NCBI GenBank assembly: GCA_003049465.1
Contig: PYSS01000067.1
Coordinates: forward strand, 62,001-126,000
Source of the DNA: Magnaporthiopsis rhizophila
Lineage: Eukaryota; Ascomycota; Sordariomycetes; Magnaporthales; Magnaporthaceae
Direction of reading: 5' to 3'
DNA length: 64,000 bases
In this document: piece after piece, positions 12,788 to 24,334 of the stretch
Layout of the letters: each line of letters opens with the position of its first letter
Numbering within the stretch: position 1 is the stretch's first letter
Made by a program: the position numbers and the translations under genes
Notes under the pieces: generated by a model
The model's database searches: none
What the model was told of the DNA's origin: nothing
Seen by the model: the letters and a program-made list of their open reading frames with translations, nothing else

Positions 12788-13321
12788 TCAAGCCGCCTTT
12801 GCCCTTCCCGGCCCGCCACGTGCAGCCGCAGCTGCTCCCCCAAGCCCGACCCCTGACAGAAAAGCGACGCGCATCGACGCGCCGAGGTACACGAACGGCA
12901 CGTTTCCCCAGTCGATGGCGTTCCACTGGTCCGCACGCCAGTAGATGGCCCAGCCGAGCGGGCGGACAGTCCAGAGGTGGCCCAGGTCGGCGAGCAGCAG
13001 GACCGCGAGCACGGTGCGCCAGACGCGCAGGTCGCCCGTGGACCGCAGGACCAGGGCCTCGTTGAGCGCGAACAAGAGGTACAGGTTGGCGAGCTGCGAC
13101 AGCACAATGGTCGTGGCGCGCGGGATGTCGCCGCCGTCGACGGTGGTTGGCGACGAAGCGGCGTCGGTGAGCTCGAGGTAGCGCTGCTGGCCAAAATACG
13201 CGTAGTAGGCGCCGACCAGGGCCGAGACGGGTTCGATGAAGAGGAAGAAAAGCCGGTAGATGGCGGAGAGCTGGAAGGAGCCCGGGGCGGGGGTCGGCTG
13301 CTGGCGAGGCTGGGGTGCCAT
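12788..13321 (-). CDS. DUF7704-like four-helix membrane protein
   Basis: Single-exon gene for a 177-residue protein. After a short Pro/Gln-rich start (MAPQPRQQPTPAPGS) there are about four hydrophobic segments: SAIYRLFFLFIEPVSALVGA, TIVLSQLANLYLLFALNE, VWRTVLAVLLLADLGHLWTV, and a weaker one near VPFVYLGASMRVAFL. The early aromatic FIEP segment, the NEAL loop and the ADLGHLW motif resemble the fungal DUF7704 family of small integral membrane proteins of unknown function. The C-terminal tail is Gly/Ala-rich. The start is the first ATG and agrees with the family's usual length. Role unknown; the neighbours give no functional hint. Confidence 0.8.
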   Translation of the reverse strand: MAPQPRQQPTPAPGSFQLSAIYRLFFLFIEPVSALVGAYYAYFGQQRYLELTDAASSPTTVDGGDIPRATTIVLSQLANLYLLFALNEALVLRSTGDLRVWRTVLAVLLLADLGHLWTVRPLGWAIYWRADQWNAIDWGNVPFVYLGASMRVAFLSGVGLGGAAAAARGGPGRAKAA

Positions 13322-14074
13322 GGTCTTGGCGGCTGGTAGTGTCTTGGTCCGTTTCTGCTGCTATCAAATGCGGCAAGGTTCCTATAAGGCTTGGTAGCTG
13401 AGAAGTCGGTGTGACCGGTGGTGGCGAGTGCGGGTCGCGTCGGCGGCGGTGAACGTGGGGTTTGACAGCCATCGGTGCTCAGACTCGAGTGTATCGCCCG
13501 ATTGGACCAAGAACCCCGCCGTCCGAGCCCTCAAAGTCGAGTTCCGCTTGAGAAAAACAGTAACGGTGGACGTGGTCCAGGAGGGGACAAAGCGTTGTCA
13601 TTTCTGCAGCTAGGTATAGTACCCAAGGATTTTTCCCGTCTCGGATTAGCTCAGCACAACGCCCGCATGTCGAGTCGCCATGCCCGAGCCATTCGTCCGG
13701 ATGAAGGATAGACGACGGGTTGGTCGCTTTCTAACCACACAAGGAATGTGCTTGCTGCGTCTTGACTAGAGGAAGGTCTGAGGCCTCAAGACGGGGGCTT
13801 TTGGTTGGCTTTAAACTTCCAAGCCAGCTAGGTGGTCAGGCCATGCGTCATTTCTTGTATGCCACGTGTGACATCATCCGGCGTTGACTCCCCAGCGACA
13901 AGTCAAACCTCTGGCGCCGTCCATTTCCGTGAATCGTCATGCTTGGGTTATAAAACGCTTCTCCTCGGAGCCAAAGCAAAAGCACATAAACAAAAGTTGT
14001 TAAACACGAACGAAACCTAACAAGAAAGAGCATAATAGAAAACGAGAGATAGAGAGAGAGATAATGAGATAGAG
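13322..14074. other. Intergenic region between DUF7704 gene and tRNA unit
   Basis: Promoter side of the DUF7704 gene, then AT-richer sequence with a GA-rich tract running into a long A-run. No gene seen. Confidence 0.5.
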
Positions 14075-14101
14075 AAAAAAAAAAAAAAAAAAAAAAAAAA
14101 N
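14075..14101 (-). terminator. Poly-T Pol III terminator of the tRNA unit, next to an N
   Basis: At least 26 T residues on the minus strand, 18 nt after the end of tRNA-Lys. It is the first T-run downstream of the two tRNAs. One undetermined base (14101) adjoins it, so the true length is uncertain. Confidence 0.7.
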
Positions 14102-14119
14102 CAGGCGCATCGGGAATTG

Positions 14120-14192
14120 AGCCCGATGCGGGGGTCGAACCCGCAACCTTGAGATTAAGAGTCTCACGCTCTACCGATTGAGCTAACCGGGC
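14120..14192 (-). tRNA. tRNA-Lys(CTT)
   Basis: Minus-strand 73-nt cloverleaf without intron. Acceptor GCCCGGT pairs with ATCGGGC (one G-U) and has a T discriminator, as in yeast tRNA-Lys(CTT). The anticodon loop is CTCTTAA, giving CTT. The T arm has GGTTCGACC. It lies 5 nt downstream of tRNA-Glu on the same strand with no T-run between them. Confidence 0.96.
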
Positions 14193-14197
14193 GTTGG

Positions 14198-14287
14198 CTC
14201 CGATACGGGGAATCGAACCCCGGGCTCGGCAGGACTCAGCGTGGTTGCCTTGAGAGTGCCGGATGTTAGCCACTACACCATATCGGA
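14198..14287 (-). tRNA. tRNA-Glu(CTC) with an 18-nt intron
   Basis: Minus-strand gene. Acceptor TCCGATA pairs with TATCGGA, with G as discriminator. Anticodon stem CGGCA/TGCCG encloses CTCTCA, then an 18-nt intron (14250-14233) at the canonical position after base 37. The T arm is CGGGG-TTCGATT-CCCCG. The spliced tRNA is 72 nt. The anticodon CTC assigns it to glutamate. Confidence 0.94.
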
Positions 14288-16206
14288 TGCTAAGCCAGAG
14301 ACTTTCTTGTTGGAAAAGTGTGTGTGGGGAGGGGCTTATAGGGCTTGCCCGGATGACGAGCAAAGTGGGACAAGAAGGGCCCGGGCCTCTTACGAAAGGA
14401 AGGGCCTACCTTGGAGCTGCATGAGCTGTGGAGTTATCCGACATGCAGAGTAACACACGGGACTCCACGAGAACAACCGGGCCGGCTTCCGCTGGGCCCT
14501 GGATGGCGCCCCTGGGATACGAGCTGTTGAGCGTCCGGGCTGCTGGCGTTGATGGCTGCGAGAACTGGCTTTAGCTACACAAACCCTATATTCTATGCCC
14601 GATCCCCCGGTGCCCGGTCCTGAGCTATAAAAGCCCCCACCCCGCTCGTTGACCTGAGTTAAGATGGCGTGACGGGCGGACTTCAGTATGGCGCAGTAGT
14701 GACGGCGCTTGCCATGTGTCTGCGAAGCATGTCGATAGGTATGATGCTGCGGCCAATGAATGCCCGGGCAGGTAAGTGAAACAGCTCAGGGGACACAACC
14801 AAAGACGAGGTTTGTTTCGAGCTGCTACTGTGGCGGTTGAAAAGCAAGCACATGCACACGCCACCCGCGCAAGGAACCTTACCTTTCCTCCAGAGGGTGG
14901 CATCGGAACCGCCGTAATATCGTCACCCACCGGGAAAAAGACACCGGCTGCTCACCAACACTCCTTTTGGCAGAAATGCGGCAAGAACGGCATCCGCCAT
15001 AAGCGCCGTGCCGCCGTGCCGTTGTCAAATCAACTGCATGTCAGGAGCACAGGGCGGGCATTTGACCCAAACATCGGAAATAGCGTGCCTCTCATCGTGA
15101 GGGTCGGTTGCTGGGTCGAAAGGGCCTGGCCCTGGCGGCGGAATGGCGAAAGGCGCTTCATGCGTGCTCCGGTACCAAAAGAGACACCGCCAACCAGGAT
15201 TGGCCGGCTGCCGAAGGGGGCTCGTGGGTGCATGGCCCCGCCTGAACGCCTGTTCATTCTGATCTTGCAGCACCCAATCGCACCTTGCCTGATGCGGCCT
15301 GGCGCCCCCAGAATCTGAGACGGCCTGCCTGTAAGCAAGAATGAGAAGCAAGATCCCCATCCCCATCCCTGTGGCCAAGCGGTGCCCTGAGTGCGCAACG
15401 GCTCTTGCGGCTATTGGGGTGGCTGGGCACATTCGGGAGTTTTATGCTAGGGCAGAGGTTGGAGGTTGGCGGTGTGCTCATCTTGCCTTTCGACGTGATA
15501 CTCCTGCAGCCCGCAGCCCGCCTGCCCCTACAGTAGCGTGAGCAAGGAGGTTTTTCTTCTCGTGGTTCGGAAAGGATCGCCGGCGCTGCTGCAGGATCCA
15601 GCGAGCCTAGGCCCAATGCATGTCGCCCAGGCATGCACTAGCAAATGGAAAGGGCACGAAACATTGCGAATCACGGTCTGTGGACCCAAATATCCCAGGC
15701 TCCGAGTCAGCACCAGGACTCTGGGGAGTAGGACGAGCAAGGGGCTTCCCGTGCCAGGTGCCAGGGCTGTCTGCACGCGCCCTCCCCTTTTTTTTTTTTT
15801 TCTTTTTGCTGCTGCTGCCAGAAGCAGTGTAGCGCGCGTGCTAGACAGGAGGCAGGAGACTTGACCCTAAGCCTCAACGGACCAGCCACTACGCCCGAGC
15901 CCAACCACCACACCTGGATTGGCTGGAAACGGGATGGCCAGGGGCAGACAATAACAGCAACCACCGAGCTCAGCCAAAATAAATACGAACCCTCCCACAC
16001 TCCACGCCGGCGTCAGCAGCACACGCGAGTGCCCCAATGCCCCGACGCCCGTCCCGACGGCCCCTCCCTGCTTTGGTATAGATCAGGTAGCTCGCTCTGC
16101 CACAAACTCGAGCTGGTTGTTTTCACGCTCACCAATCTCCGGGCCGCCAGTCGCTCGCCACGGCAGACCGCACTCCCAGGGGGCAAGACCAACGAGACAG
16201 GTCACG
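14288..16206. other. Intergenic region, no gene seen
   Basis: About 1.9 kb. Overlapping frames on both strands at 14.7-15.9 kb lack family resemblance and are not treated as genes. A T14 run lies near 15790. The right end should hold the promoter and leader of the F-box/WD40 gene. Confidence 0.5.
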
Positions 16207-18949
16207 ATGCCGGGCCGCCCATTCTTAGTCGCCGATTGGGCTCCCGTCCAGGACACCCTCCGCGGTGCCGACAACTCGAAGCAGTTCGCCCTGCCGACCG
16301 ATCCCGACAAGTTCCATCCTATCGAGCCGGACAACGAGCCCGAGCCCGAGCCCACGATGGCATCATCCTCCTCGCGACAGCCAAAATCCCCCTTGTCACG
16401 CCGAAGAAGCCTGAGCTTCTCGTTCGGCCGGCGCCCACGGCCCAAGTCGGGCGTTTTCAATGCCGACGAAACGGTCTTGAGATTGCCCGGGCTGGTCCTC
16501 GAGGACGACGAGGAGTTGAGCGACGCGCCTCCTCACACGCGGGCTGGCGGCTCTGAGACGGCAATGGACGGTGCAAGTGGCCCTGGGAAGGGCAAGAGTC
16601 AGATCAAGGGCATGATTCGACGAGCCTCGGTCTCTCTGAAACAGCTGGTGCCCCGGCGGGCCACGATCACGGCGAGCACGCGCGAGGACCACCACCACAC
16701 CCACCGCCGTTTCCTAGGGTCCTCGCAAGGCTCCAGCTCCTTCTCGGGCGGCGACGGCCACCTCTTCCGTCCCAACTTCAGTTTTTCGAACCGGCCCGAG
16801 ACCGCCCGCCCTGCCACGGCGCACTCGTCTACATGGCAACGCCTGCGCCAGGCCGCGAGCTCCCGCAACTCCCGCGGCAACGTGCTCGAAACCATCGAGT
16901 CTCCAAGGTCGTCGCATTTCTTCAGCAGCAGCCCCATCCCGGGCTCGCACGCGGCGCCCCCTGTTATACCGCCCAACACGGGCAACGCCGCCCGCGCCGC
17001 CGCCGCTGACGCAGCCATGCAAGCCGATGCTTTGAGGTGGCTTGGCCCCGCAGAGTGGACGGCTAGCGAGGTTGGCAGCGGCGGACCCGGGGCCAGCAGC
17101 GGAAGCAGCAGCACTCGTCCGGCCTACCACAGCAGTGGTGGCGGCCCATACCACTCCAACGATGGGGAGAGCGGAATCGGAATCACCGTGACGGCAACCG
17201 AGTCGGAGGAGGAGCGCGAGAAGGCCGACTCGCGGCTCGGCTTCGTCCGTCCCGGCGGCGGCTCGTGCTCGATGGACCATCTGCCGGACAGCGCCCTCGG
17301 CGGCGGTCTCACGTTCGACCAACAGGGCCATCAAGGCCAACAGCAGCCGGGGGATGGCGGGATCCCGCGTGTCGACTTTGTGGCGCAGCTGCCGCTCGAG
17401 CTGGCCATCGAGATTCTCGCGTACCTGGACGGGCCAGACCTGGCGACGATCGAGCGTGTTTCGCGAGCCTGGCGCCACGTCACGACCTACCAGCACATAT
17501 GGCGCGAGTCGTTCCTCCGCGGCATGACGACCACCTTTGCCACAAGCGGCCCTGTGAAGCCCGGGACCGGGCTCGGCGTCCCGCCTGTGCGGCCGGGCGG
17601 GCAGTGGAAGGACATCTACCGCGCAAAGGTGGAGCTTGACAGGCGCTGGAAATCCGGCTCCGCCAGCCCGGTGTATCTGAACGGCCACACGGACAGCATC
17701 TATTGCCTGCAGTTCGATGAGTGAGTATCCCTCGGCTAGACCATGCTGTTTCCCAGTTCCTGGCAAAATTCACAAGCGATAAATGTGTTTGGCTCCTAAG
17801 AATCTGGCTAACCTGGCTTCGTTACCCCGTCCCAGGTCTAAGATCATCACCGGCTCCCGCGACAAGACCATTCGCGTCTGGGACATACACACCCTCTCTT
17901 GCCTCTTTGTCATCGGACCTCCCGATGTCGTCAGGGATCAGGACCTCGTGTTAGACCGCGACGGCAACCCGACGCACTTTGCAACAACCGAGACCAGCCC
18001 GCGGGCGAACCCATCTATCCCATCGACGCTCACCTTCCCCAACATGCACCACAACGCGTCGATCCTGTGCCTGCAGTACGACGATCGCATCCTGGTGACG
18101 GGCTCCTCGGATGCCACGTGCATCGTTCACTCCATCTCGGGCGGGTACCGGCCCATCAGGCGGTTGCAGAACCACTCGGCGGCGGTGCTGGACCTCTGCT
18201 TCGACGACCGCTACATCGTGACGTGCTCCAAGGACGTGTCCATCTGCGTGTGGGACCGCGAGACGGGCACGCTGGTGCGTCAGCTGCGTGGCCACGCGGG
18301 GCCCGTGAATGCGGTGCAGATGCGCGGAGACGCCATCGTGTCGTGCTCGGGCGACTTCAAGGTCAAGCTGTGGAACATATCGACGGGCAAGTGCATACGC
18401 GAGTTCGCCGGCCACACCAAAGGGCTGGCCTGCAGCCAGTTCAGCGAGGACGGGCGCTACGTGGCCAGCGCCGGAAACGACCGCACCATCCGGGTCTGGG
18501 ACGCCAACACGGGCGAGTGCGTGCGCGAGGTGAAGGCGCACGAGAATCTGGTCAGGAGCCTGCACATCGACAGCATCTCGGGCCGCCTGGTCAGCGGGTC
18601 GTACGACACCGACATCATGGTGTTCGACATGGAGTCGGGCAGGCAGTTGCTCCACTTCCCGCGCTGGCACGCCAGCTGGGTGCTGAGCGCAAAGAGCGAC
18701 TATAGGCGCATCATCTCCACGGGCCAGGATCCCAAGATCCTGGTCATGGACTTTGGGAAAGGCGTCAAGGGCATCGAAATGCTCGAGTCTTGCATGCGCC
18801 GTGGCCCGCACGCCGACGACGCCGCCGCGGCCGCGGCTGTGGCTTCGAGGGAGGCCAGCAGCAGCAGCAGCAGCTCAGCAGCATCGTTGCTGTCGCACAG
18901 ACGACATATTCTAAACGCTGTTGGGGCAAGACCGGCGGGGTACATCTAG
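16207..18949 (+). CDS. F-box/WD40 repeat protein, SCF ubiquitin-ligase substrate receptor
   Basis: Predicted adaptor that binds Skp1 through its F-box and substrates through a beta-propeller. Exon 1 is 16207-17720 and exon 2 is 17836-18949, with a 115-nt GTGAGT...CAG intron; 875 residues. The first ~390 residues are Ser/Gly/Arg-rich and probably disordered, with basic Ser clusters such as RRRSLSFSFGRRPRP. The F-box (about 395-435) reads LPLELAIEILAYLDGPDLAT followed by VSRAWRHV. Seven or so WD40 blades follow, with endings such as GSRDKTIRVWDIHT, CSKDVSICVWDRET and AGNDRTIRVWDANT. The intron lies in the first blade. A Ser/Ala-rich tail ends GARPAGYI. The order is that of MET30/SCON2 and FWD-1 receptors; I cannot tell which orthologue it is. 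Confidence 0.92.
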
Positions 18950-19598
18950 AGGGAAACATCACTCGTGTGAGGGACAAAGTCAGGGAGGCGGACGAGCCCA
19001 CCTTAATCCTTAATATCCTCTTTGCAAGCTTTGCTTTATTTGCTCTCTTTTTTCTGTTTCAACGCCTCTCCGATGGTTGGAGTCATGGGAATGGGTAATT
19101 GTTTTGGATCTCCTCGCTGGCGGGTACCAGTCGAGCGATATGAATATAGACAGACATATGCAGCGTTTGATATTTGGTTTTTATTTTGTTTGTTTTTAAA
19201 TCTGTTTCGTCCGGTCGAATGTCTGCCCTGTATTGGCCTGCTCCGTCTCATTCTATGGACCACGCGGACCGGACCGGGCTGACAGAGCTAGCCGCGCCTC
19301 GGTTCGATCTCTGTTTCCCGGACCGGCGACGCATCTCGCTCGTATCCGTCACGTCCGGGGGAAACGAAATCAGAGGATGTTTTTTTTTCTTGGATGCCTA
19401 GGTGTATCCTGTATTAATCACCATCAACGGAACCAAGGCTTGAACACAAACCTAGAAACGCATATAGTAAGTATTTATGTATTTGAGTCGGCCCAGCTAT
19501 CGATTGTGTTAATATTACAAGGCTGGCAATTCTCGGAGCTGGAGCGGTCCTGGGAAACTGCGGTCCATCGCCAGTAACACGTAACACGATACACATTC

Positions 19599-19602
<4 letters not shown>
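18950..19602. other. 3' flank of F-box/WD40 gene
   Basis: AT-richer sequence with T-rich tracts consistent with a 3' UTR and terminator. No gene seen. Confidence 0.5.
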
Positions 19603-19637
<35 letters not shown>

Positions 19638-20020
19638 NNNNNNNNNNNNNNNNNNNNNNNNNNNNNNNNNNNNNNNNNNNNNNNNNNNNNNNNNNNNNNN
19701 NNNNNNNNNNNNNNNNNNNNNNNNNNNNNNNNNNNNNNNNNNNNNNNNNNNNNNNNNNNNNNNNNNNNNNNNNNNNNNNNNNNNNNNNNNNNNNNNNNNN
19801 NNNNNNNNNNNNNNNNNNNNNNNNNNNNNNNNNNNNNNNNNNNNNNNNNNNNNNNNNNNNNNNNNNNNNNNNNNNNNNNNNNNNNNNNNNNNNNNNNNNN
19901 NNNNNNNNNNNNNNNNNNNNNNNNNNNNNNNNNNNNNNNNNNNNNNNNNNNNNNNNNNNNNNNNNNNNNNNNNNNNNNNNNNNNNNNNNNNNNNNNNNNN
20001 NNNNNNNNNNNNNNNNNNNN

Positions 20021-20051
<31 letters not shown>
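19603..20051. other. Assembly gap of 383 N flanked by poly-A and poly-T
   Basis: A run of 35 A (19603-19637), then 383 undetermined bases (19638-20020), then 31 T (20021-20051). Nothing can be said about the missing sequence; the apparent reading frame across it is an artefact. Confidence 0.95.
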
Positions 20052-20053
<2 letters not shown>

Positions 20054-23000
20054 CACCACGAGCGGGCGCCAGTTACTGCATGCAGCCAACCACGAGCCCG
20101 CCGCGGATAGATGGGATGCGTGACTGGTCCCCCCTAACGAACCCGTCCCTTGGGTTTCTGTTGGCCAAAAAAAAGAAGGTGGCCCGCGAATTCAGGGGCT
20201 TCAGGGCCGCGAGCCCGCGATATTTGATGTGGTGGTAACGTTGTTTTCTTTTCTTTTGTTTCTATTTTTCTTTTTTATTGCATGCCAAACGTAGCACCGG
20301 CCATCTAGCAGACACGACTTCGATCATCAGAGATCTCCAGTAGCGTTAGCCCTATATACATAGGTACCTTTTAAGTGATGCGGGATAGAAGGGAGTGTGG
20401 CGCTGATCGTCCGATGACACCCTCGCCGTCGTTGTTCCCCACGGACCGCCCAGGTTTTTTTTTTTCTTTTGTTCCTCCGTGTTTGGGAGTCAGGCAGGGA
20501 TGAACTTGTTTAGCTTAAGGTACGGCCGTCTAATGTTGCCTGTCTTTTCTTTTTCATTCGTTGGGTTCATTCGCGCCGATGAGCATGGACGCAAGACTGG
20601 CGAGACGAGGTGACCGGCAGCGCATAATTTCCAAGAATCCCCTCTACCTGCGCAATTTGTCTCTGACAAGAAGCGGCAGGCACGGAGGGGAGGGGAAAAT
20701 AAGGAAGGAAAGACGATGCGAGTCGTTATTCCAGCTCCACCCAAACACTCCACCCACACGCTTCCAACGGGCCGGAAGAGAGCCCGAGCACGAGGGACTT
20801 TGGATGAGTGTGCGTGTGTGTGTGTGTGTGTGTACTGGTATGCAGCTCATCACAACTCACGGGCGGTTTCGGTATCAGGTCAGCGAATAGGAGCCTGCTG
20901 CGGCGGACGATGTGGCAGCAGCTCAAACAACCCGACCGGGGTCCTCCCCTATGATGGCGTGGCTGTTTCGAAACGGGCCGAAACCCGAAAGTTGACTGGC
21001 AGAGACCGAAAATCTTCTGGAGAGACTCAGTTGACTGGTAGAGACCGAAATTCTTCCCAGAGAGACGGAAATTCTTTTCGTAGTGACGGGAAATGGGAAT
21101 GGCACCACGCCAATAACCACAGGGCAGACGGAGGTGACTTTTTGCGGGTTGATTCCAAAAAAACGTCGCATTGGGGAGATTCTGACAAGTGGAAATACGA
21201 TACATCATCCGCGCGTCCTGAGGGATATTGGTTCTCCATGACGGATGGACACGCACGTTCCTTTGGCGGCGGACAGGAATAATAAATAAGGCTCCAACCG
21301 AAACCACGGAAAAAGAAAGGTGATGTCTGTCGGCAATGCCACGATGGGAATGGAAATGGAAGGCTATGACGCGCAAGGCCCGGTCTTGCTCTGTGAGCGA
21401 TGTAAAATAAAGCCTCATTAACATCGCTTGATGTTTCAAGGTTATTCCCATCGCCTTGTGTTCTAAATCCACAAGCCAGCGAGGATTCCATGCCGCAGTC
21501 GATCGACAGGCGCGGTGACAGCGAGTGTTTCGGTCTGCCCGCGCATACTCTGTGATTGCACAGATTTGACATGGCGCGCTCCCGTCGACTTTGCTCCAGG
21601 GGCCAACCAAAGATCTGGCCCCAAAATTGGCTACACTAAAGCCCGTGGGAACATGTTTGCCCTTGCCGATTCCTAAAACGCATGCAGCTTCCCGCCCGCA
21701 CACGCCAGCGAATACGTGCATGCGGCAAAAACCCAAAGCCCCCTGTTGACCGACGCTGACAACAGGGGTCCGTGTTCGTTATGGTTTTTGTGCAGCCTGG
21801 CTCGCCAAAGCTGGACAGTGGCACATAAAAGGTTTGGCGAGCGGGTGGTGGTACCTGGAAGGCACACTGCCCCCCTTTTTTTTTTTTTTCTTTCTTCCTC
21901 TCTTTTTTTTTTGGTCCCGGTCGGGGAATAGGCATGCGTGCAAGGCTTTTTATGGGGTCCATTCATTGATTGGGGTACGCCTGACATGGGGTCCGTTTCA
22001 AAACGATCTGCGATACCACGCACCGACTGGCTGGGCATTCTCGCCTCCATTTTTTGCCGCCGAGCAGAAAAAATGACAGGCTGTGGACCATCCCAACTGC
22101 CGAGGCGGCATGCGCTGGCTGGGCATTCATGCTTGGGACATTTCGTCGTCCGAACAGGATGGAGGTCAGAGAGAAACAACCAGGGCAGGGGAGGCAGACA
22201 AAGCACAGACAATCAAGCAGCAGAGATCTGAGGTCTTTTCTGGTCTTGTCTTTTGATAGCTCCTGGGCTTATTCTTGGCTCGTGCGGGAGGCGGCGCGGG
22301 AATCGGATGACTGGCGCCGCGTCGCTCGCGATGGGGCGTAATCAATTTGGGTGTAACGCCGTTCCTGCGTCTCGACGGCTCCACACCTTAATTCATGTGC
22401 AGCTGACGCCGCTCTCCCCTCTTCTCTTCCAGTGGTCTCGGTCTGGACTGCGGTGTCCAGTCGAGGAGACATCGTCCACAGACTTGCTCCGAGTCATCGC
22501 GCCAAGAGGAGGCGGTCCATAACTCGCAAAGGCGGGTTCACTGTTTTACACAGAAACACGCCTAGGTGCGCGCGGCAAAGTCACGAACTGAACATGCCAA
22601 TTGTGAGCATATCGCGGTAAAAAGACGGACTGAGTGGCCCAAAAGAGTGGCGTGTGGGGGTGGGTGCCTTGCTCTGCCTCTCTTTTGGCCAGCGGCTGCA
22701 AACACACATAGAAAATAGAACCATGGACGTCTTGGCTACGGCCTAACTTGCGGCGCGGGTTGCATGATGATTTGCTGAGGGAGAGCATGAACCACCTCAG
22801 ACGGACGGGGGACCCATGTCTTGGACCGCAGAAACGCACGTTCCCTTCCCTGATTTATCCCCACACCCTACCCCTGGCCCCTGGCCGCCGCCGCAAGCCA
22901 ACCTCGTTCTTCTGGTTCCCGCCGCACGGGGAAAAGACAAAAAAGAGAAAACACATTCCATCCACAGACTGGGCCGGCAAACACGCACCAGCAGAAGGGG

Positions 23001-23200
23001 AAAAAGACGTCCAACCAACCCAGCCCAGTAGTCGCATATGAGCAGGGATATGGCGGAAGAGGAGGAGGAGCAAAATTCCCGGCCCACAGCTGCCCGTCGT
23101 GACATTCACAGTGGCCCTGGCCCTGACCCCCTGCCCCGCCGTGGCACGACGTTGATGGTCGTGGAAGAGGAGGGTGGCACCCTCCTCCCCTCGGGCTCCG
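20052..23200. other. Long gene-free region upstream of the GH55 gene
   Basis: About 3.1 kb with a mix of T-rich tracts, a GT microsatellite near 20812-20832 and a short tandem repeat near 21.0 kb. Frames such as 20716-21282 and 21673-22212 are compositional and match no family. No supportable gene. Confidence 0.5.
20990..21090 (+). repeat. Short tandem repeat, 39-bp unit
   Basis: Two near-identical 39-bp units beginning AGTTGACTGG (20990 and 21029), each containing AGAGACCGAAA and a TTCT core. A partial third copy (AGAGACGGAAATTCTT) follows. It lies in non-coding sequence. Confidence 0.75.
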
Positions 23201-23219
23201 CGCCCCCTCGTGGTGGTAT

Positions 23220-23556
23220 AAGATGTGATGGCTCGCCGTCTCCCCTCTGCCGGTCTCCCCTTCTTCCCTCCTCAGCGCCCGCGCTTCCCCCTCACCGTCG
23301 TTCCCGTTCGCGTTCGCAGTCGTCTTCTTTTTCTTTTGCTTCTTCTTCTTCCCCTTCGACCCAACCGAGGCCCAGCCGCCGTCGCCACAGTGGTCCTTTC
23401 CATTCGTTCGTCCACCGATTCTTGAACCGGTTTTACCAAGACGCTCTTTTTTGGCTTCCCGCCTTTGCCTCTGGCACTTTCGATTCTTTAACACCTTCCT
23501 TTTTATCGCCAACGGGGAACGACCGCAACCGAATCCACTCTCCTATCCACCCATCT
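23220..23556 (+). promoter_or_regulatory. Pyrimidine-rich leader/core promoter of the GH55 gene
   Basis: A strongly C/T-rich stretch with repeated TTCTTCTTC, ending at a perfect GTAAGT donor at 23557. In filamentous fungi such CT-rich blocks often sit at the transcription start of well-expressed genes. Assignment to the GH55 gene is by position and orientation. Confidence 0.45.
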
Positions 23557-24281
23557 GTAAGTATCATGTGCTTCTATTCTATTCAGGGGCTTTTTCTTTT
23601 CTTCTTCTTGCCATTGTACTTTGCTATTATTCCTTTCTCTGTGCCGGGGGTGGGGAATGATGGGGAGGCGTGAAGGTTAGGGATGGGGTGCGTCGTGGAG
23701 AGCCGCCATGACTGGGCTTTGTCGACCTTATCAGCAGAGCCTCAACGCCATTCACCCTCTCCTCAGACCTCCTTCAGCCATCCCGCATGCTATTCACGCC
23801 GCCTGCCCTTCCACTGTCAATGGGACTTGGGGTCTATTGTGCGCACGGGGTGACCCACGGGTAGCCACCCTTTGTTGCCCTCCTGCCACGGCGCGTCACA
23901 CACACACGCCGCCACCCCGCGTCTTTTTTATATCACCCTTCGGCTTGTGTTTATTTTCTCCCCTCCTCACTTCTGCAACCACGCACCACGAACGCACAGC
24001 CCTTTTTGCGCTGGTTTTTTTTTTATCCTTCCCGCCACCAACATCATCCGCGATATCTTTCTCTTCTGCCCATCTTTCTATCCAAGCATCGTGCAAGCAC
24101 TGCCTTCGTCCTCCCGCATCGTCGTCCCAAAGGGACGCTGATTTGACTTCCCGCATCACGCATTTTCACTTCCTCGTCACGGCCAAGCGCCATATCAATT
24201 CCCGATCACTGCTAACTCGCGGGCGACGCTAGCTTTCTGAAAGCACAAGCTCCCTTGCACAATCATCATCACCTTCGCAGG
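23557..24281 (+). other. Probable long 5'-UTR intron of the GH55 gene
   Basis: The donor GTAAGTATC at 23557 and an acceptor TTCGCAG ending at 24281, 53 nt before the ATG, would define a 725-nt leader intron. The interval is pyrimidine-rich and has no coding frame. RNA support is lacking, so the pairing of these two sites is inference. Confidence 0.4.
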
Positions 24282-24334
24282 AACAAGACAGAAAAAGCAC
24301 CGCTCCCGCTCGGATCCACTGGCTGCTCGTCACC

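Noticed and set aside
14521..16206. Several overlapping frames between the tRNAs and the F-box/WD40 gene
   Set aside because: They conflict on both strands and none shows a domain or credible splice structure.
19475..20089. Open frame across the gap
   Set aside because: It consists of undetermined residues and homopolymer translation only.
20716..21282. A 188-codon plus-strand frame
   Set aside because: It is made of a GT microsatellite and the 39-bp tandem repeat; no folded domain is visible.
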